Counted from the stretch's first letter, positions 8,424 to 17,487 are shown. The stretch is DNA of 24,227 nt from Butyricicoccus_A sp945486175 (GCA_945829445.1 CALZUY010000024.1:1-24227), one strand, 5' to 3'. Program-made: numbers and translations. Notes: generated by a model from the sequence alone, not told the origin.

Positions 8424-9095
8424 TCAGGTAAAGATATCTTCTTCCAAAAACATGGCGGCAAAGGCTGCACCCAGCAGGACACACGCCGTCAGAATCGCCT
8501 TTTCCGCTGTAAACCGCGTGACCAGTGCGCCGAGCATTGCCCCGGCGACAAACACGAGGTCTACAATAATATAATGCATTCCGCGCCGCTTCTGGTCGGG
8601 ATCGCCCGACCTGCGGTAATTCCACAGCAGCTCGGTGCCGGAGCGCAGATTGCCCGTACACATCGTCGTGGCACAGGTCACGCCGCGAATCTTGCGGAAG
8701 CACTCGACCTGCATCGCGCAGGTGAACGACACCAGCACATTTGCCAGCATATTCAGGTTCTGCGGCAAAAATGCCACCACAAACAGCAGAATGATTTCCA
8801 GCGCAAGCACCAGCTGCCGCCAGTGCAGCGCGCGGTTTTCCTGCATGCGCCCGCGGATAACCAGCACGAGCAGCACACCCACGGAAAACGATACAATCGG
8901 GATAAAGTAATACAGCGCGTGCATCCATTCGCCGTTCATCAGGTGCAGTCCCAGCAGGACGATGTTGCCTGTCTGCGCGTTGGCGAACACCTGGTCACGG
9001 ATCAGGTAGGTATAGGCATCCATGAAGCCTCCGGCGAGCGCCAGCAGCGTGCCGACCAGCAGCGATTCGGACATCTGCCCGTGTTTCCCGGCCAC
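8424..9095 (-). CDS. DUF1275 (YoaK-like) integral membrane protein
   Basis: A protein of about 223 residues with five or six hydrophobic segments. It matches the DUF1275/YoaK family by its first helix (LLALAGGFMDAYTYL), the ANAQTGNIVLLGL motif and the later CTGNLRSG segment. The family has no settled function. The proposed start is GTG at 9095, where GAGG lies 9 nt upstream; a GTG at 9104 would sit directly against the ribosome site, and an ATG at 9074 (MSESLLVG) is also possible and would match many homologue starts. It is the first gene of the unit with hflX and yigZ and has its own promoter. Confidence 0.8.
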   Translation of the reverse strand: MAGKHGQMSESLLVGTLLALAGGFMDAYTYLIRDQVFANAQTGNIVLLGLHLMNGEWMHALYYFIPIVSFSVGVLLVLVIRGRMQENRALHWRQLVLALEIILLFVVAFLPQNLNMLANVLVSFTCAMQVECFRKIRGVTCATTMCTGNLRSGTELLWNYRRSGDPDQKRRGMHYIIVDLVFVAGAMLGALVTRFTAEKAILTACVLLGAAFAAMFLEEDIFT

Positions 9096-9143
9096 AGGAC
9101 ACACCCTCTTTCGTCAAAAAATAGTATATCAGATCAATTTTAT

Positions 9144-9172
9144 ATCATACTATGATTTTCCCGCTTTTTCAA
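9144..9172 (-). promoter_or_regulatory. Promoter of the DUF1275-hflX-yigZ operon
   Basis: TTGAAA (9172-9167) and TATGAT (9149-9144) on the minus strand are separated by 17 nt. An inverted repeat ATAGTAT (9121-9127) and ATACTAT (9147-9153) flanks the start region and overlaps the -10 box, so a regulator site is possible, although the sequence is very AT-rich. Confidence 0.7.
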
Positions 9173-9183
9173 TCAAAATGGGC

Positions 9184-9217
9184 AAAAAAAGAAGCCGCTG
9201 ACAAAAAGCGACTCCTT
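9184..9217 (-). terminator. Terminator after the C_GCAxxG_C_C protein gene
   Basis: An 11-bp stem with two G-U pairs forms between 9207-9217 and 9189-9199. On the minus strand it is followed by seven T residues (9190-9184). It ends the cysteine-rich protein gene and separates it from the next promoter. Confidence 0.8.
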
Positions 9218-9240
9218 TCCGTGCGAATTTCAGACTGTTC

Positions 9241-9624
9241 TCACTCCATGACGCTCTCAAGCGCCTCGCAGCCGAGCAGGACGGTCTCCAGGCAGCCGGA
9301 GCCTGAATAATATTTCGCCTTCAGATTCTTACATTCGGTGTCGCCGAGAATGCGGTTGAATGCCGCGACCAGCCTGGTGCAGTCCGCACGCAGCTCCGGT
9401 GTTTCATGCGCCTTGGTATCGATCAGCTTTGCGCTGATGGCACTGATGCCGCCGCACAGCGCGCCGCACGCCTTGCCGCAGCCCATGCCGCCGCCGAAGC
9501 CGCCGCACAGCTTCATGGCATCCTCAGTCAGGCCGAGCTGGTACTCATCATTTGCCGCGCGGATGATGGTCTCCGCACAGTTGTAACCCTTTTTGTAGTA
9601 TTCGGTTGCACGTTCCTTCAACAT
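9241..9624 (-). CDS. C_GCAxxG_C_C family cysteine-rich probable redox protein
   Basis: A 127-residue protein with nine cysteines: C16, C40, C49, C53, C57, C82, C98, C111 and C119. The core GFGGGMGCGKACGALCGG (42-59) matches the C_GCAxxG_C_C motif, and YNCAE at 14-18 is the usual upstream cysteine. Members are thought to be redox or metal-cluster proteins of anaerobes; no reaction is established. The start at 9624 has GGAGG with 8-nt spacing; the longer frame to 9762 runs through the L31 terminator and is rejected. A weak promoter TTGCTT-N18-TACGAT overlaps the gap after rpmE. It has no signal peptide, so it is probably cytoplasmic. Confidence 0.85.
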   Translation of the reverse strand: MLKERATEYYKKGYNCAETIIRAANDEYQLGLTEDAMKLCGGFGGGMGCGKACGALCGGISAISAKLIDTKAHETPELRADCTRLVAAFNRILGDTECKNLKAKYYSGSGCLETVLLGCEALESVME

Positions 9625-9671
9625 CTGTAATCCCTCCGCAGTCATCGTATTTTGTAACAAATCCGGCAAGC

Positions 9672-9699
9672 AAAAACCCGCCCCAAAGAGGGACGGGTT
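9672..9699 (-). terminator. Terminator after rpmE
   Basis: AACCCGTCCC and GGGGCGGGTT form a 10-bp GC-rich stem (9690-9699 with 9675-9684) 7 nt past the rpmE stop on the minus strand. Only a short T run follows, so some readthrough into the cysteine-rich protein gene is possible. Confidence 0.75.
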
Positions 9700-9706
9700 C
9701 ATAAAA

Positions 9707-9910
9707 TCACTTGTCAAGATTGAATCTTCTCTTGAAGCGGTCAACACGTCCGCCGGTATCAACGAGCTTCTGCTTACCGGTAAAGAACGGGTGGCACTTG
9801 GAGCAGATTTCTACCGAGATATTCTCCTTGGTGGAAGCGGTCTCATATACAGCGCCACAAGCACAACGAATGGTAGTCGGCTTGTAGTTCGGATGGATTC
9901 CTTCCTTCAT
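9707..9910 (-). CDS. rpmE: 50S ribosomal protein L31, zinc-binding form
   Basis: A 67-residue ribosomal protein of the large subunit. It begins MKEGIHPNYKPTTIRCACG and carries the four cysteines of the zinc-containing L31 form (C16, C18, C36, C39, the latter in ICSKCHPF). HPFFTGKQK and the basic end RVDRFKRRF are conserved in L31. In bacteria with two L31 types, the zinc-free paralogue replaces this one in zinc starvation; none is seen here. It is a single gene between its own promoter and terminator. Confidence 0.97.
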   Translation of the reverse strand: MKEGIHPNYKPTTIRCACGAVYETASTKENISVEICSKCHPFFTGKQKLVDTGGRVDRFKRRFNLDK

Positions 9911-9954
9911 TTTCGATTCACCTCTTTCCGCATAAGCCTTACAGTCGTAAAATT

Positions 9955-9983
9955 ATGATATCACAACGACCTTTGAAATGCAA
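9955..9983 (-). promoter_or_regulatory. rpmE promoter
   Basis: TTGCAT (9983-9978), a 17-nt spacer and TATCAT (9960-9955) on the minus strand form a good SigA promoter about 45 nt before the rpmE ATG. Confidence 0.8.
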
Positions 9984-10104
9984 GAACTTTTTTTGTTTCG
10001 CGTATATTTTGTTGAACGAAGGCGGGTTTTTCCTTTGAAAGGAGCAGTCTGTGCCGCAAAAGCTGTGTTTTTTGCGATTTATACCGGTTTTGCCGCTGTA
10101 TGGC

Positions 10105-13100
10105 TTATTCCGTTTCGCGCAGCCAGACCGTCTGCCCGCTGTGCAGGAAGAACAGCGCGCACGCGCACACCGGTCTGCCGAATACCTCCTCCGCTGCGCG
10201 GCGGTAAGCGGACAGCTGGGCGCGGTAGCGCTCCGCGCGCTCGCGCACCTTGCTTTTCGGCACGCGGTCGGTCTTGAAATCGAGCACAAGCAGGCTGTCC
10301 GCGGTCTCAATCAGGCAGTCGATGACGCCCTGCATGAGCACGCGCTCCTCCTGGAAATCCACAGCCTGTGGATAATAGTCGCCCGCCGGGACGAGCACGG
10401 AAAATTTGAACTCGCGGTGCACCGCCTGCGCATTCTTTAGCTTCTGATAGAGGTCGGACGAAAAAAAGGCGGCAATGTTGTCCATCTCAATCGCATCCGC
10501 CTGCGCGTCACTCAGAATATGCCGCGCCCGCAGGCGTTCGCGTTCGGCTTCGCGCCCCTCCGCGCTCTCGCAGCGCGCAAAATCGCAGAACTGCAAAAAC
10601 AGATGATGCGCCGTGCCGATTTCCGACGGCGTCAGCCCGCGCGCAGCGCGGTCAAAGAACGGGCGGCGCAGCTCGGCGCTGTATTTCGGCGGCTGGGTAT
10701 CCTCCTGTGCCTCCTGCGCGCGGAACGAATCGGTGATGGCGGTCGCTGTCAGCTTGGACGGCAGGTCACTGAGCACATCCGCCGCATATGGGCGCAGCGT
10801 GGGTGCCTCCAGCCGTTCGATCTCCGCAAATTCCCCGTGTATTTCTGCCTGTCCGGCGGCTTCCTGCCGCTGATACGGCACAATGCGCACCGCAAAGCAG
10901 TCGGGCGCATGCACATCCAGCTCCGGCGGCTGGGAGCACAGCGCGCGCAGCGGCGCGGCGCTCGGATGGCGCAGCAGCGGCACGCACAGCCACAGCGCAT
11001 ACTGGTTTGCACCCGCCAGCGCATACGGCGGAATGGGGTCGAGCGACGCAATCGCCGCCCATTTTTCCGCCTGCTTCGCCGCGTCGCGCACCGCACAGGT
11101 ACAGATGAGCTTTTCCTTCGCGCGCGTCAGCGCGACATACAGCACGCGCAGCTCCTCGCTCACCATCTCGCGGCGCAGTGCGCACGCCATTGCCCGCCGG
11201 TCGAGCCCGTCGTACTGGATGCCGCGCGACATGTCGCGGCAGCGCATGCTGATGCCCATGCGCTCATGCAGCAGCACGGGCTTATGCAGGTCGAGCTCGT
11301 TGAACTGCTTCGCGCAGTTCGCCAGAATGACAATCGGAAATTCCAGTCCCTTGGATTTGTGAATTGTCATGATGCGCACCATGCCCGCGGCTTCCTCGCT
11401 GTCCGGCACGGTCAGCGTGCCGTCTGTCTCGCGCAGCTCCCGCAGGAAGCGCACAAAGGCAAACAGGCCGCGGCTGCCGCCGCGTTCAAATGTGCCCGCC
11501 AGCTCGGTCAGTGCCGTGATATGGTGCTGCCGTGCGCGTCCGCCCGGCATCGCGCCGAAAATACCCATCGCGCCCGTGCTGTCCACAATGTGCCACAGCA
11601 GCTGGCGCACCGGCACATCCGCCGCGAACAGGCGCAGCTCATCCAGCTGCTCCAGAAACGCGCGCGCCTTTTCGTTTGTGTCGGAAGACGCGCGCAGCGC
11701 GGTGTAAAAATCGCTGTCGCGGTCAGCCAGCCGGATCTCTGCCAGCTCCTGCTCGGTAAAGCCCGCGAGCGGTGAGGTCAGTGCAGCCAGCAGCGGCACA
11801 TCCTGCCGCGGATTGTCCACAATTTCCAGCCATGACACCAGCGTGTGTATCTCCGGCGTGTCCAGCATGTCATCTGGTGCATCTGCCCCTGCCGGAATGC
11901 CGCATTCGCTCAGCGCCTTCTGGAACACCGGCGCTTTGTTTTTGGCGGAGCGCAGCAGGATGACAAAATCCTCCGGACGGCACGGGCGCAGTCCGCCCGT
12001 CTGCTTGTCTGTCACGCGGAAGCCGCTTTCCAGCATCTCCCGGATGCGTCCGGCACAGTAATCCGCCTCCTGCCGGATGGCCTCCGGCGCGTCCTCATCG
12101 TCCGACTGTGTCTCCAGCAGGCAGACCTCCGTGCGGTAATCGTCCATTCCCTGCGGGAACGACGCGCCGACATGCAGCGCCTCCCGGTCGGTATAATCCA
12201 GATCACCCAGCTGCTCGCTCATCAGCGCGGAAAACAGGAAATTGACGCTGTCCAATACCTGCGGGCGCGAACGGAAGTTTTTCGAGAGCACAACACGGCG
12301 CGGCGCGGCATCCGTGACGTCCTCTGCATCATGGTATGCCAGATACTTTTGCAGGAAAATCGCAGGATTGGCGAGACGGAAGCGGTAAATGCTCTGCTTG
12401 ACATCGCCGACCATGAAGATATTTTTTTCTTCGTCGCTGACCGCGCGGAAAATCGCGTCCTGCACCGCGTTGGTGTCCTGATATTCGTCGACCATGATTT
12501 CGGAAAAATGCATGTCGTTCGCCAGCTGGGTCGGCGCACCGTCCGCATCGGTCAACAGCCCGACCGCGAAGTGCTCCAGGTCATTGAAATCCACGACGCC
12601 GCGCCGCAGCTTCTCCTGCTGGTAGGCGTCCATAAACGCCTGTACCGTGTCGCACAGTGCGCACACGGCGGGCGCCATCATGTCCATATCCAGCCGGACT
12701 TCTTCCTCCGTCATGCACAGCACGCTGTCCATCAGCTCGAACGAAATTTCCTTCCAGGTTTCGCGCGCCTGCTTGAGCCGGTCGAGAAATGCCTTGTCCT
12801 CATAGCCGCGCACTGCACCCAGCTTCATGCGGTTGCGCCGTATCTCGCGGCACTGCTGCACGGCGGCATTCCATGCGCCGTCCCCGACGAGCGTGAGCAG
12901 CGTGCGCGCGGCATTGAAATCATCCTGAAACGCCGGTTCATACTTCAGGCGCACATCCTCCGCGCCCTGCATCTCGTCCAGCGCATTTTCCAGCGCGGCA
13001 ATCGCATACTCGATGCGCCCTTTCGCCGTGTCCAGCAGCTCGCGCCCCCAGTCGGTGTCTGCCAGCCGGTCAAACGGGCACACAAACTGCGCGCGGTAGC

Positions 13101-13680
13101 CCGCCAGCACGCGTGCCGGGTGCGGCGATGCCTGCAAATTGCGGAAGGTCTCCAGCACAATATCGCTCAGCCGCTTGTCATCGCGCCCCGCGCTCAGAAT
13201 ATCGACCAGTGCGGCAAATCCCTCGTCCTCGCGCGCATACTGTGCTTCGAGTACGTCTTCCAGCACATCCGCCTGCATCGCGGCCTGTTCACTCTCATCT
13301 GCCGTGCGGAAATCCGGCGGCAGGCCCAATTCATGGAAATGCTCACGCAGCAGGCTCATGCAGAACGCATGCACGGTCGTGATTTTCGCACGGTGCACCA
13401 GCATCAGCTGGCGCCGCAGGCGCACATCGCGCGGATGCTGTGCCGCGAGCGCAGTCAATGCATCGGCAATTTTGCCGCGCATCTCGCTTGCGGCCGCCTT
13501 GGTAAATGTGACGATCAGGAAGGAATCGATATCGCACGGATTTTCCGGGTCGGTCACGCGCTGCAAAACGCGCTCGACCAGCACAGCGGTCTTGCCCGAA
13601 CCGGCTGCCGCTGAAACCAGCAGCGTGCCGCCGCGGTTGGAAATCGCTGCCCGCTGTTCTTCTGTCCAGTTAACGCCCAT
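10105..13680 (-). CDS. addA: AddA, ATP-dependent helicase/nuclease subunit A
   Basis: A 1191-residue UvrD-like superfamily 1 helicase fused to a RecB-type nuclease. With AddB it resects double-strand DNA ends and produces 3' overhangs for RecA at Chi-like sites. Walker A is AAAGSGKT (24-31). The DExx motif appears as VDEYQDTN in the middle third, LSKNFRS is a further helicase motif, and IMTIHKSKGLEFPIVIL is motif V. The nuclease triad is D1121, D1134 and K1136 (LDFKTD). Length is typical. The ATG at 13680 is preferred over an upstream in-frame codon because AGGAGG lies 8 nt before it. It overlaps the end of addB by 11 bp. About 195 nt with small hairpins but no clear terminator lie downstream. 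Confidence 0.96.
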   Translation of the reverse strand: MGVNWTEEQRAAISNRGGTLLVSAAAGSGKTAVLVERVLQRVTDPENPCDIDSFLIVTFTKAAASEMRGKIADALTALAAQHPRDVRLRRQLMLVHRAKITTVHAFCMSLLREHFHELGLPPDFRTADESEQAAMQADVLEDVLEAQYAREDEGFAALVDILSAGRDDKRLSDIVLETFRNLQASPHPARVLAGYRAQFVCPFDRLADTDWGRELLDTAKGRIEYAIAALENALDEMQGAEDVRLKYEPAFQDDFNAARTLLTLVGDGAWNAAVQQCREIRRNRMKLGAVRGYEDKAFLDRLKQARETWKEISFELMDSVLCMTEEEVRLDMDMMAPAVCALCDTVQAFMDAYQQEKLRRGVVDFNDLEHFAVGLLTDADGAPTQLANDMHFSEIMVDEYQDTNAVQDAIFRAVSDEEKNIFMVGDVKQSIYRFRLANPAIFLQKYLAYHDAEDVTDAAPRRVVLSKNFRSRPQVLDSVNFLFSALMSEQLGDLDYTDREALHVGASFPQGMDDYRTEVCLLETQSDDEDAPEAIRQEADYCAGRIREMLESGFRVTDKQTGGLRPCRPEDFVILLRSAKNKAPVFQKALSECGIPAGADAPDDMLDTPEIHTLVSWLEIVDNPRQDVPLLAALTSPLAGFTEQELAEIRLADRDSDFYTALRASSDTNEKARAFLEQLDELRLFAADVPVRQLLWHIVDSTGAMGIFGAMPGGRARQHHITALTELAGTFERGGSRGLFAFVRFLRELRETDGTLTVPDSEEAAGMVRIMTIHKSKGLEFPIVILANCAKQFNELDLHKPVLLHERMGISMRCRDMSRGIQYDGLDRRAMACALRREMVSEELRVLYVALTRAKEKLICTCAVRDAAKQAEKWAAIASLDPIPPYALAGANQYALWLCVPLLRHPSAAPLRALCSQPPELDVHAPDCFAVRIVPYQRQEAAGQAEIHGEFAEIERLEAPTLRPYAADVLSDLPSKLTATAITDSFRAQEAQEDTQPPKYSAELRRPFFDRAARGLTPSEIGTAHHLFLQFCDFARCESAEGREAERERLRARHILSDAQADAIEMDNIAAFFSSDLYQKLKNAQAVHREFKFSVLVPAGDYYPQAVDFQEERVLMQGVIDCLIETADSLLVLDFKTDRVPKSKVRERAERYRAQLSAYRRAAEEVFGRPVCACALFFLHSGQTVWLRETE

Positions 13681-16600
13681 GTCCGTGCCCTCCTTCCAGT
13701 TCGCGGTCAATGTCCTGCCAGAACTCCTCCGGCTTGATTTTCGCTATGTTGTGCGGCTTATCGCCCAGTTTCGCATCAAAGCGGCACACGGCGCGGTATG
13801 GGCACCAGGTACATGCATCCTCTGTCGGGCCGCGCCGTACCGGGCGCGCATCCATTTTGCCCTCCATCAGCTCGTGTCCCATGCTGCGCAGGATGTGCCG
13901 GATATGCCCGCTCAGCTTGCCCATCTGTTCCATGCTTGCAAGGCTGTTCAAGCTCGCTGCCGACATGCCACCCTTTTTCAGATAGCCAATCGGCAGAAAT
14001 TCGCCGTCCTTTGTGATGCCGTGCTCCATCGCCTCGATCACTTCGGGGTCATCCAGCAGCAATCCGGAGCGCCGCAGCTGTTTGCGCCGCAGCCGTTCGA
14101 TGGTCTCGTCGTCGGTGCCGCGCGGCGCATTGACCAGCGCATTGCGCGTCGGGATATACAGCGCGCCCGCCGGAACAATTTCATCGATTTCCTGTGCGAG
14201 TTTTTCGCGGTAGCGCTCCAATCCATGGTCCTGAATGGTGAACAGATACAGCAGCAGCTGGACATTCAATCCATACCACAGGTCAGACAGCTCAAATTTT
14301 TTCTGTCCGCTCTTATAGTCCATGACGCGCACATACAGCGCGCTATCCTTAATATAGCCGTCCACGCGGTCTACCTTGCCGTTCAGCTCCAGCCTGCCAT
14401 CCGGGCTGTCGATCACAATCGGCGGCAGGTCTCCGCCGCGCGAAAAGTCCAGCTCGAAGTCAATCGGCTCGAAATCCGAGCGCGCCATCTCGTCCAGCAG
14501 GTTGTCCAGAATTTCATCCAGCATGCGCACCAGCCGCCGGAACAGATGGCGGAACCGCGCGGAATGCTGTTCCAGACCGCCCAGCATGGTCTCGACATAC
14601 ACCTGCGTCCATTTTTTTGCGATTGTATGCACATCATCGCGCGCAGGCGTATCTGTGCCTCCCTGCTCCTTCAGGTCGTGCAGGGTATGTTCCAATACAT
14701 AGTGCAGGAACGTGCCGGTTTCCGGCGCATCAAATGCCGCGCGGCGGCGCTCCTTTGCCCGCAGACCATACCGCAGGAAATAGGCATATTCACAGCGATA
14801 AAATACATCGACGCGCGATGCCGTGACGCGCAGCCGGTCACCGTACAGCGCATGAATGGTCTCTGATTCCGTCAGCGGGCCGCGCACCGCCTTCTCCTGT
14901 GGGATAATCGGCACCGGGGATGCTGCAAGCGCCGCCTGTGCCGCCGGAGAGACATCGCGTGCCGCGCCGCGGCACGCCAGATCAAAGCGCGGGCGCTCCG
15001 CTTCCAGCCGGTAGCGCTGTTCCAAAGCGCTCTCGTTGGTCTCCGGCACACCGTGCAGCAGATGCCGCACCGTTCCGACCAGATACGACGGGCGCATATC
15101 GCCATCCCCGCCGACCGTACACCACGACAGCAGCAGCGTCCTGGATGCCGATGCAAACACACGGTAAACTGCCGCCTGTTCGCGCACCATGCGATCCTCT
15201 CCGGTTTCCAGCTCGACTGACAGGCCGAGCAGCGTTTCACGGTCACTGTCGGACAGAATGCCGCCGCTTTCGCCTGCATCCGGCAGCACACCGTCATTCA
15301 CGCCGAGTACGATCAGATGCGGTATGCCGGTATGGCACACGCGGTCAATCGAGCCGCAGGTCACGCGGTCGAGCGCGACCGGAATCGTACCGACATCATA
15401 TTCCGCCAGCACCAGCGCGAACAAAGAAACAAACGTATCGGTTTCCATCGGTTCGTCGCCCTGTACCCATGCAAACTGCTCCATTGCCTGCACCAGAATT
15501 TCCCACAGCTGGCGGTATTCCTCCGCCGTCTGCAAGCGCCCTGCGTCCTCATGCAGCTGTGCGCGCGCCGCGATGCTGTCCGCCGCGCCGAGCTGTTCCA
15601 GAAACAGATACAGCGCCTGCACATACTGCGTCGCGGTTTCCGCCTGATCCAGCCCGTCTTTTAATGCAAGCAGCGGCTGCACGGCGCATTCGCGCAGCTC
15701 ATTGAGATGGGCAAGCACCTGCTGTGCTTTTTCGTCCATCACGCCGCCGAAGCCGTCCGGATTGCCGGTAAATGGCTGCTGCCATGCCGTGCCCCGAATG
15801 CGCCAGAACAGCACATAATTTTCCAGCTCATCGCATTCCTCCGCCGCCAGCCCGGCAAATCCGGTTTTGAGATAGGTGAACATGTCCTCATACCGCCAGC
15901 CACCTGTAACCGTGCGCAATGCCGCGCCGACCAGCGCGAGCACCGGCTTCTGCAAAATATCGTGCTTTTCGCTCAAAAACACCGGGATATCATAGCGATC
16001 AAATACCAGCTCCAGAATAGGGGCATACTGCTCAAAATTGCGCGCCGTCACGACGATATCGCGCCGTCTGGCATCTGTCTCGCGCAATAGCCGCCGGATA
16101 TATGCCGCGGCAAATTCACATTCGGAAAACAAATCGCCTGCCGCATGCAGCCGCACGCTCTCCCCATCGCTCTCGAACTGCTTTGCAGGTGCTTCCAGCG
16201 CATATCGCTCCAATACCGCCAGATCAGACGGGCGCGGCATGCCGCTTCCCTCCTGTACGGTCAATTCAAACGAATCGCCGCACCGTCCGGCAAGTGCGCG
16301 CAGCCGTGCCATTGCCGCATGTGCTTCCGGAAACAGCTCCGGCTGCTTTGGGTCTCCGGTCAATGCAACGGTCACAGGTACCTTTTTGTACAGCAAATAC
16401 GCCAGAATTTCCAGCTCCTGTTTGTTGAAGCTGTCAAACCGGTCGAGATAAACCTCTGTATTGTCAAACAGCGTGCTGTCCGGCAGGCGTTCGGCCACAC
16501 GCGTCAGTTGGTCGCGCGGATCGGGCAGCTGTTCTTCCGTCAGCGTATCATATACCATGGCAATCTCGCCCAGATCACGCAGCTTATCAGACAGATGCCC

Positions 16601-17029
16601 GTCCGCTTCCTCTGCCGCGTGCAGCATATCCTCCGCCGAAACGCGGCTGCATTTCATCTCATCCAGCACGCGCAGCAGATCGCGCAGAATATCCGGCTTG
16701 CGCGTCGCACCGCCGTATAGTGTCAGTGCGTCCGATGCGCGCCGTGCCGCTTCATATAATACCAGCAGCCGGCCCGCCGGTGTGAGCACGGTATCCGCCA
16801 GTCCGCCTGCTTCGGAAAATACGCGGTTGGCAATGCGCCGAAAGGTCAGCACCTCAGCAAACCGTGAACCGGTATTTCCCGTACTCTGCGCCAGCATGCG
16901 CTCATATTCATGTGATGCCAGTTCCGGCACAATTAAAATCTGCCGCCTGCCGCTGGCTTCCCGCGATACAATGCGCCGCAGGATTGTCGTCGTTTTTCCG
17001 CTTCCCGCGCGTCCCATCAACAGTTCCAT
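13670..17029 (-). CDS. addB: AddB, helicase/nuclease subunit B
   Basis: A 1119-residue partner of AddA. It begins MELLMGRAGSGKTTTILRRI, an intact Walker A at 6-13. The middle region is a degenerate helicase core used for Chi recognition in studied homologues. The C-terminal RecB-type nuclease has D890, D904 and K906 (MDYKSG). The four cysteines that clamp the domain through a 4Fe-4S cluster are present: C746 (FYRCEYAYF) and C1073, C1076, C1082 (CTWCPYRAVC). The open frame extends 115 codons further upstream, but that stretch translates tRNA genes and a terminator repeat, so the ATG at 17029 is used. Its ribosome site is weak, with GGCGG about 10 nt before it, as if translation were kept low. 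Confidence 0.95.
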   Translation of the reverse strand: MELLMGRAGSGKTTTILRRIVSREASGRRQILIVPELASHEYERMLAQSTGNTGSRFAEVLTFRRIANRVFSEAGGLADTVLTPAGRLLVLYEAARRASDALTLYGGATRKPDILRDLLRVLDEMKCSRVSAEDMLHAAEEADGHLSDKLRDLGEIAMVYDTLTEEQLPDPRDQLTRVAERLPDSTLFDNTEVYLDRFDSFNKQELEILAYLLYKKVPVTVALTGDPKQPELFPEAHAAMARLRALAGRCGDSFELTVQEGSGMPRPSDLAVLERYALEAPAKQFESDGESVRLHAAGDLFSECEFAAAYIRRLLRETDARRRDIVVTARNFEQYAPILELVFDRYDIPVFLSEKHDILQKPVLALVGAALRTVTGGWRYEDMFTYLKTGFAGLAAEECDELENYVLFWRIRGTAWQQPFTGNPDGFGGVMDEKAQQVLAHLNELRECAVQPLLALKDGLDQAETATQYVQALYLFLEQLGAADSIAARAQLHEDAGRLQTAEEYRQLWEILVQAMEQFAWVQGDEPMETDTFVSLFALVLAEYDVGTIPVALDRVTCGSIDRVCHTGIPHLIVLGVNDGVLPDAGESGGILSDSDRETLLGLSVELETGEDRMVREQAAVYRVFASASRTLLLSWCTVGGDGDMRPSYLVGTVRHLLHGVPETNESALEQRYRLEAERPRFDLACRGAARDVSPAAQAALAASPVPIIPQEKAVRGPLTESETIHALYGDRLRVTASRVDVFYRCEYAYFLRYGLRAKERRRAAFDAPETGTFLHYVLEHTLHDLKEQGGTDTPARDDVHTIAKKWTQVYVETMLGGLEQHSARFRHLFRRLVRMLDEILDNLLDEMARSDFEPIDFELDFSRGGDLPPIVIDSPDGRLELNGKVDRVDGYIKDSALYVRVMDYKSGQKKFELSDLWYGLNVQLLLYLFTIQDHGLERYREKLAQEIDEIVPAGALYIPTRNALVNAPRGTDDETIERLRRKQLRRSGLLLDDPEVIEAMEHGITKDGEFLPIGYLKKGGMSAASLNSLASMEQMGKLSGHIRHILRSMGHELMEGKMDARPVRRGPTEDACTWCPYRAVCRFDAKLGDKPHNIAKIKPEEFWQDIDRELEGGHGHGR

Positions 17030-17061
17030 GATTGATTCACCGCCATTTCTTTGCTGTACAC

Positions 17062-17070
17062 AGTATACCA
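17062..17070 (-). promoter_or_regulatory. addBA promoter, extended -10 type
   Basis: TGGTATACT on the minus strand is an extended -10 box (TGnTATACT) about 33 nt before the addB ATG. No good -35 hexamer is visible at 17 nt, which is usual for extended -10 promoters. Confidence 0.6.
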
Positions 17071-17119
17071 GAACCACATGAAAAAAAGAAGGTGAAGAAG
17101 CTCCCCAAAATATGCAAAC

Positions 17120-17183
17120 AAAAAAGCCTCCCTCGTGAGAGGGAGGCAGCACTTGCGCAGCAAATGACGGAGGGAGTTTTTCC
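17120..17183 (-). repeat. Probable interspersed hairpin repeat, with terminator
   Basis: On the minus strand an element of about 60 bp starts with an ACTCCCTCCGTCA-like half, has a GC-rich centre (TTTGCTGCGCAAG) and ends with a perfect 9-bp hairpin, GCCTCCCTC/GAGGGAGGC (17126-17134 with 17139-17147), followed by six T residues. The last part can act as a terminator between the tRNA genes and addB. The layout resembles the CTCCCTC-type repeats scattered in many Oscillospirales genomes. Only this copy is in the window, so repeat status is an inference from memory. Confidence 0.5.
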
Positions 17184-17198
17184 CTTGTTTCTGCATAC

Positions 17199-17230
17199 GA
17201 AAAAAGCAGCCGATTTTCTCGACTGCTTTT
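17199..17230 (-). terminator. Terminator of the tRNA-Phe/tRNA-Gly operon
   Basis: A 12-bp stem (AAAAGCAGTCGA with TCGGCTGCTTTT on the minus strand, one G-U pair, 5-nt loop) begins right after the tRNA-Gly CCA end and leads into a T run. Confidence 0.85.
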
Positions 17231-17231
17231 A

Positions 17232-17307
17232 TGGAGCGGATGACGAGGCTCGAACTCGCTACCTCCACCTTGGCAAGGTGGCGCTCTACCAGATGAGCTA
17301 CATCCGC
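17232..17307 (-). tRNA. tRNA-Gly (GCC)
   Basis: A 76-nt tRNA including an encoded CCA. The acceptor stem is GCGGATG/CATCCGC. The anticodon arm is CCACC-TTGCCAA-GGTGG, giving anticodon GCC, and the T arm holds GTTCGAG. It lies 6 nt after tRNA-Phe and shares its promoter. Confidence 0.96.
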
Positions 17308-17313
17308 AAATTG

Positions 17314-17389
17314 TGGTGCCTCCGGGCGGAATCGAACCACCGACACGGGGATTTTCAGTCCCCTGCTCTACCAACTGAGCTACAGAGGC
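17314..17389 (-). tRNA. tRNA-Phe (GAA)
   Basis: A 76-nt tRNA including an encoded CCA. The acceptor stem is GCCTCTG/CGGAGGC with one G-U pair. The anticodon arm GGGGA-CTGAAAA-TCCCC gives anticodon GAA, and the T loop is TTCGATT. It is the first of the two-tRNA operon. Confidence 0.96.
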
Positions 17390-17487
17390 AAAGGGTCTTT
17401 CTGCTGTTCATCGCAACAAAAAGAGTATCGAAAACGCCATTTTTAATGTGTGGCGTGAAGAACACCGCACTTTTGCAGTGCTTGTAT

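Noticed and set aside
10015..10104. Possible addA terminator
   Set aside because: A 7-bp CGCAAAA/TTTTGCG hairpin exists, but no T run follows on the minus strand and the other stem (TCC/GGA) is too short.
11845..14866. Long plus-strand open frames opposite addA and addB (589 and 575 codons)
   Set aside because: They are antisense shadows of well-supported helicase-nuclease genes, with low-complexity translations and no convincing starts.
17030..17374. N-terminal extension of addB by 115 codons
   Set aside because: The stretch is the tRNA-Phe and tRNA-Gly genes, their terminator and a hairpin repeat. The true Walker A begins at the ATG at 17029.
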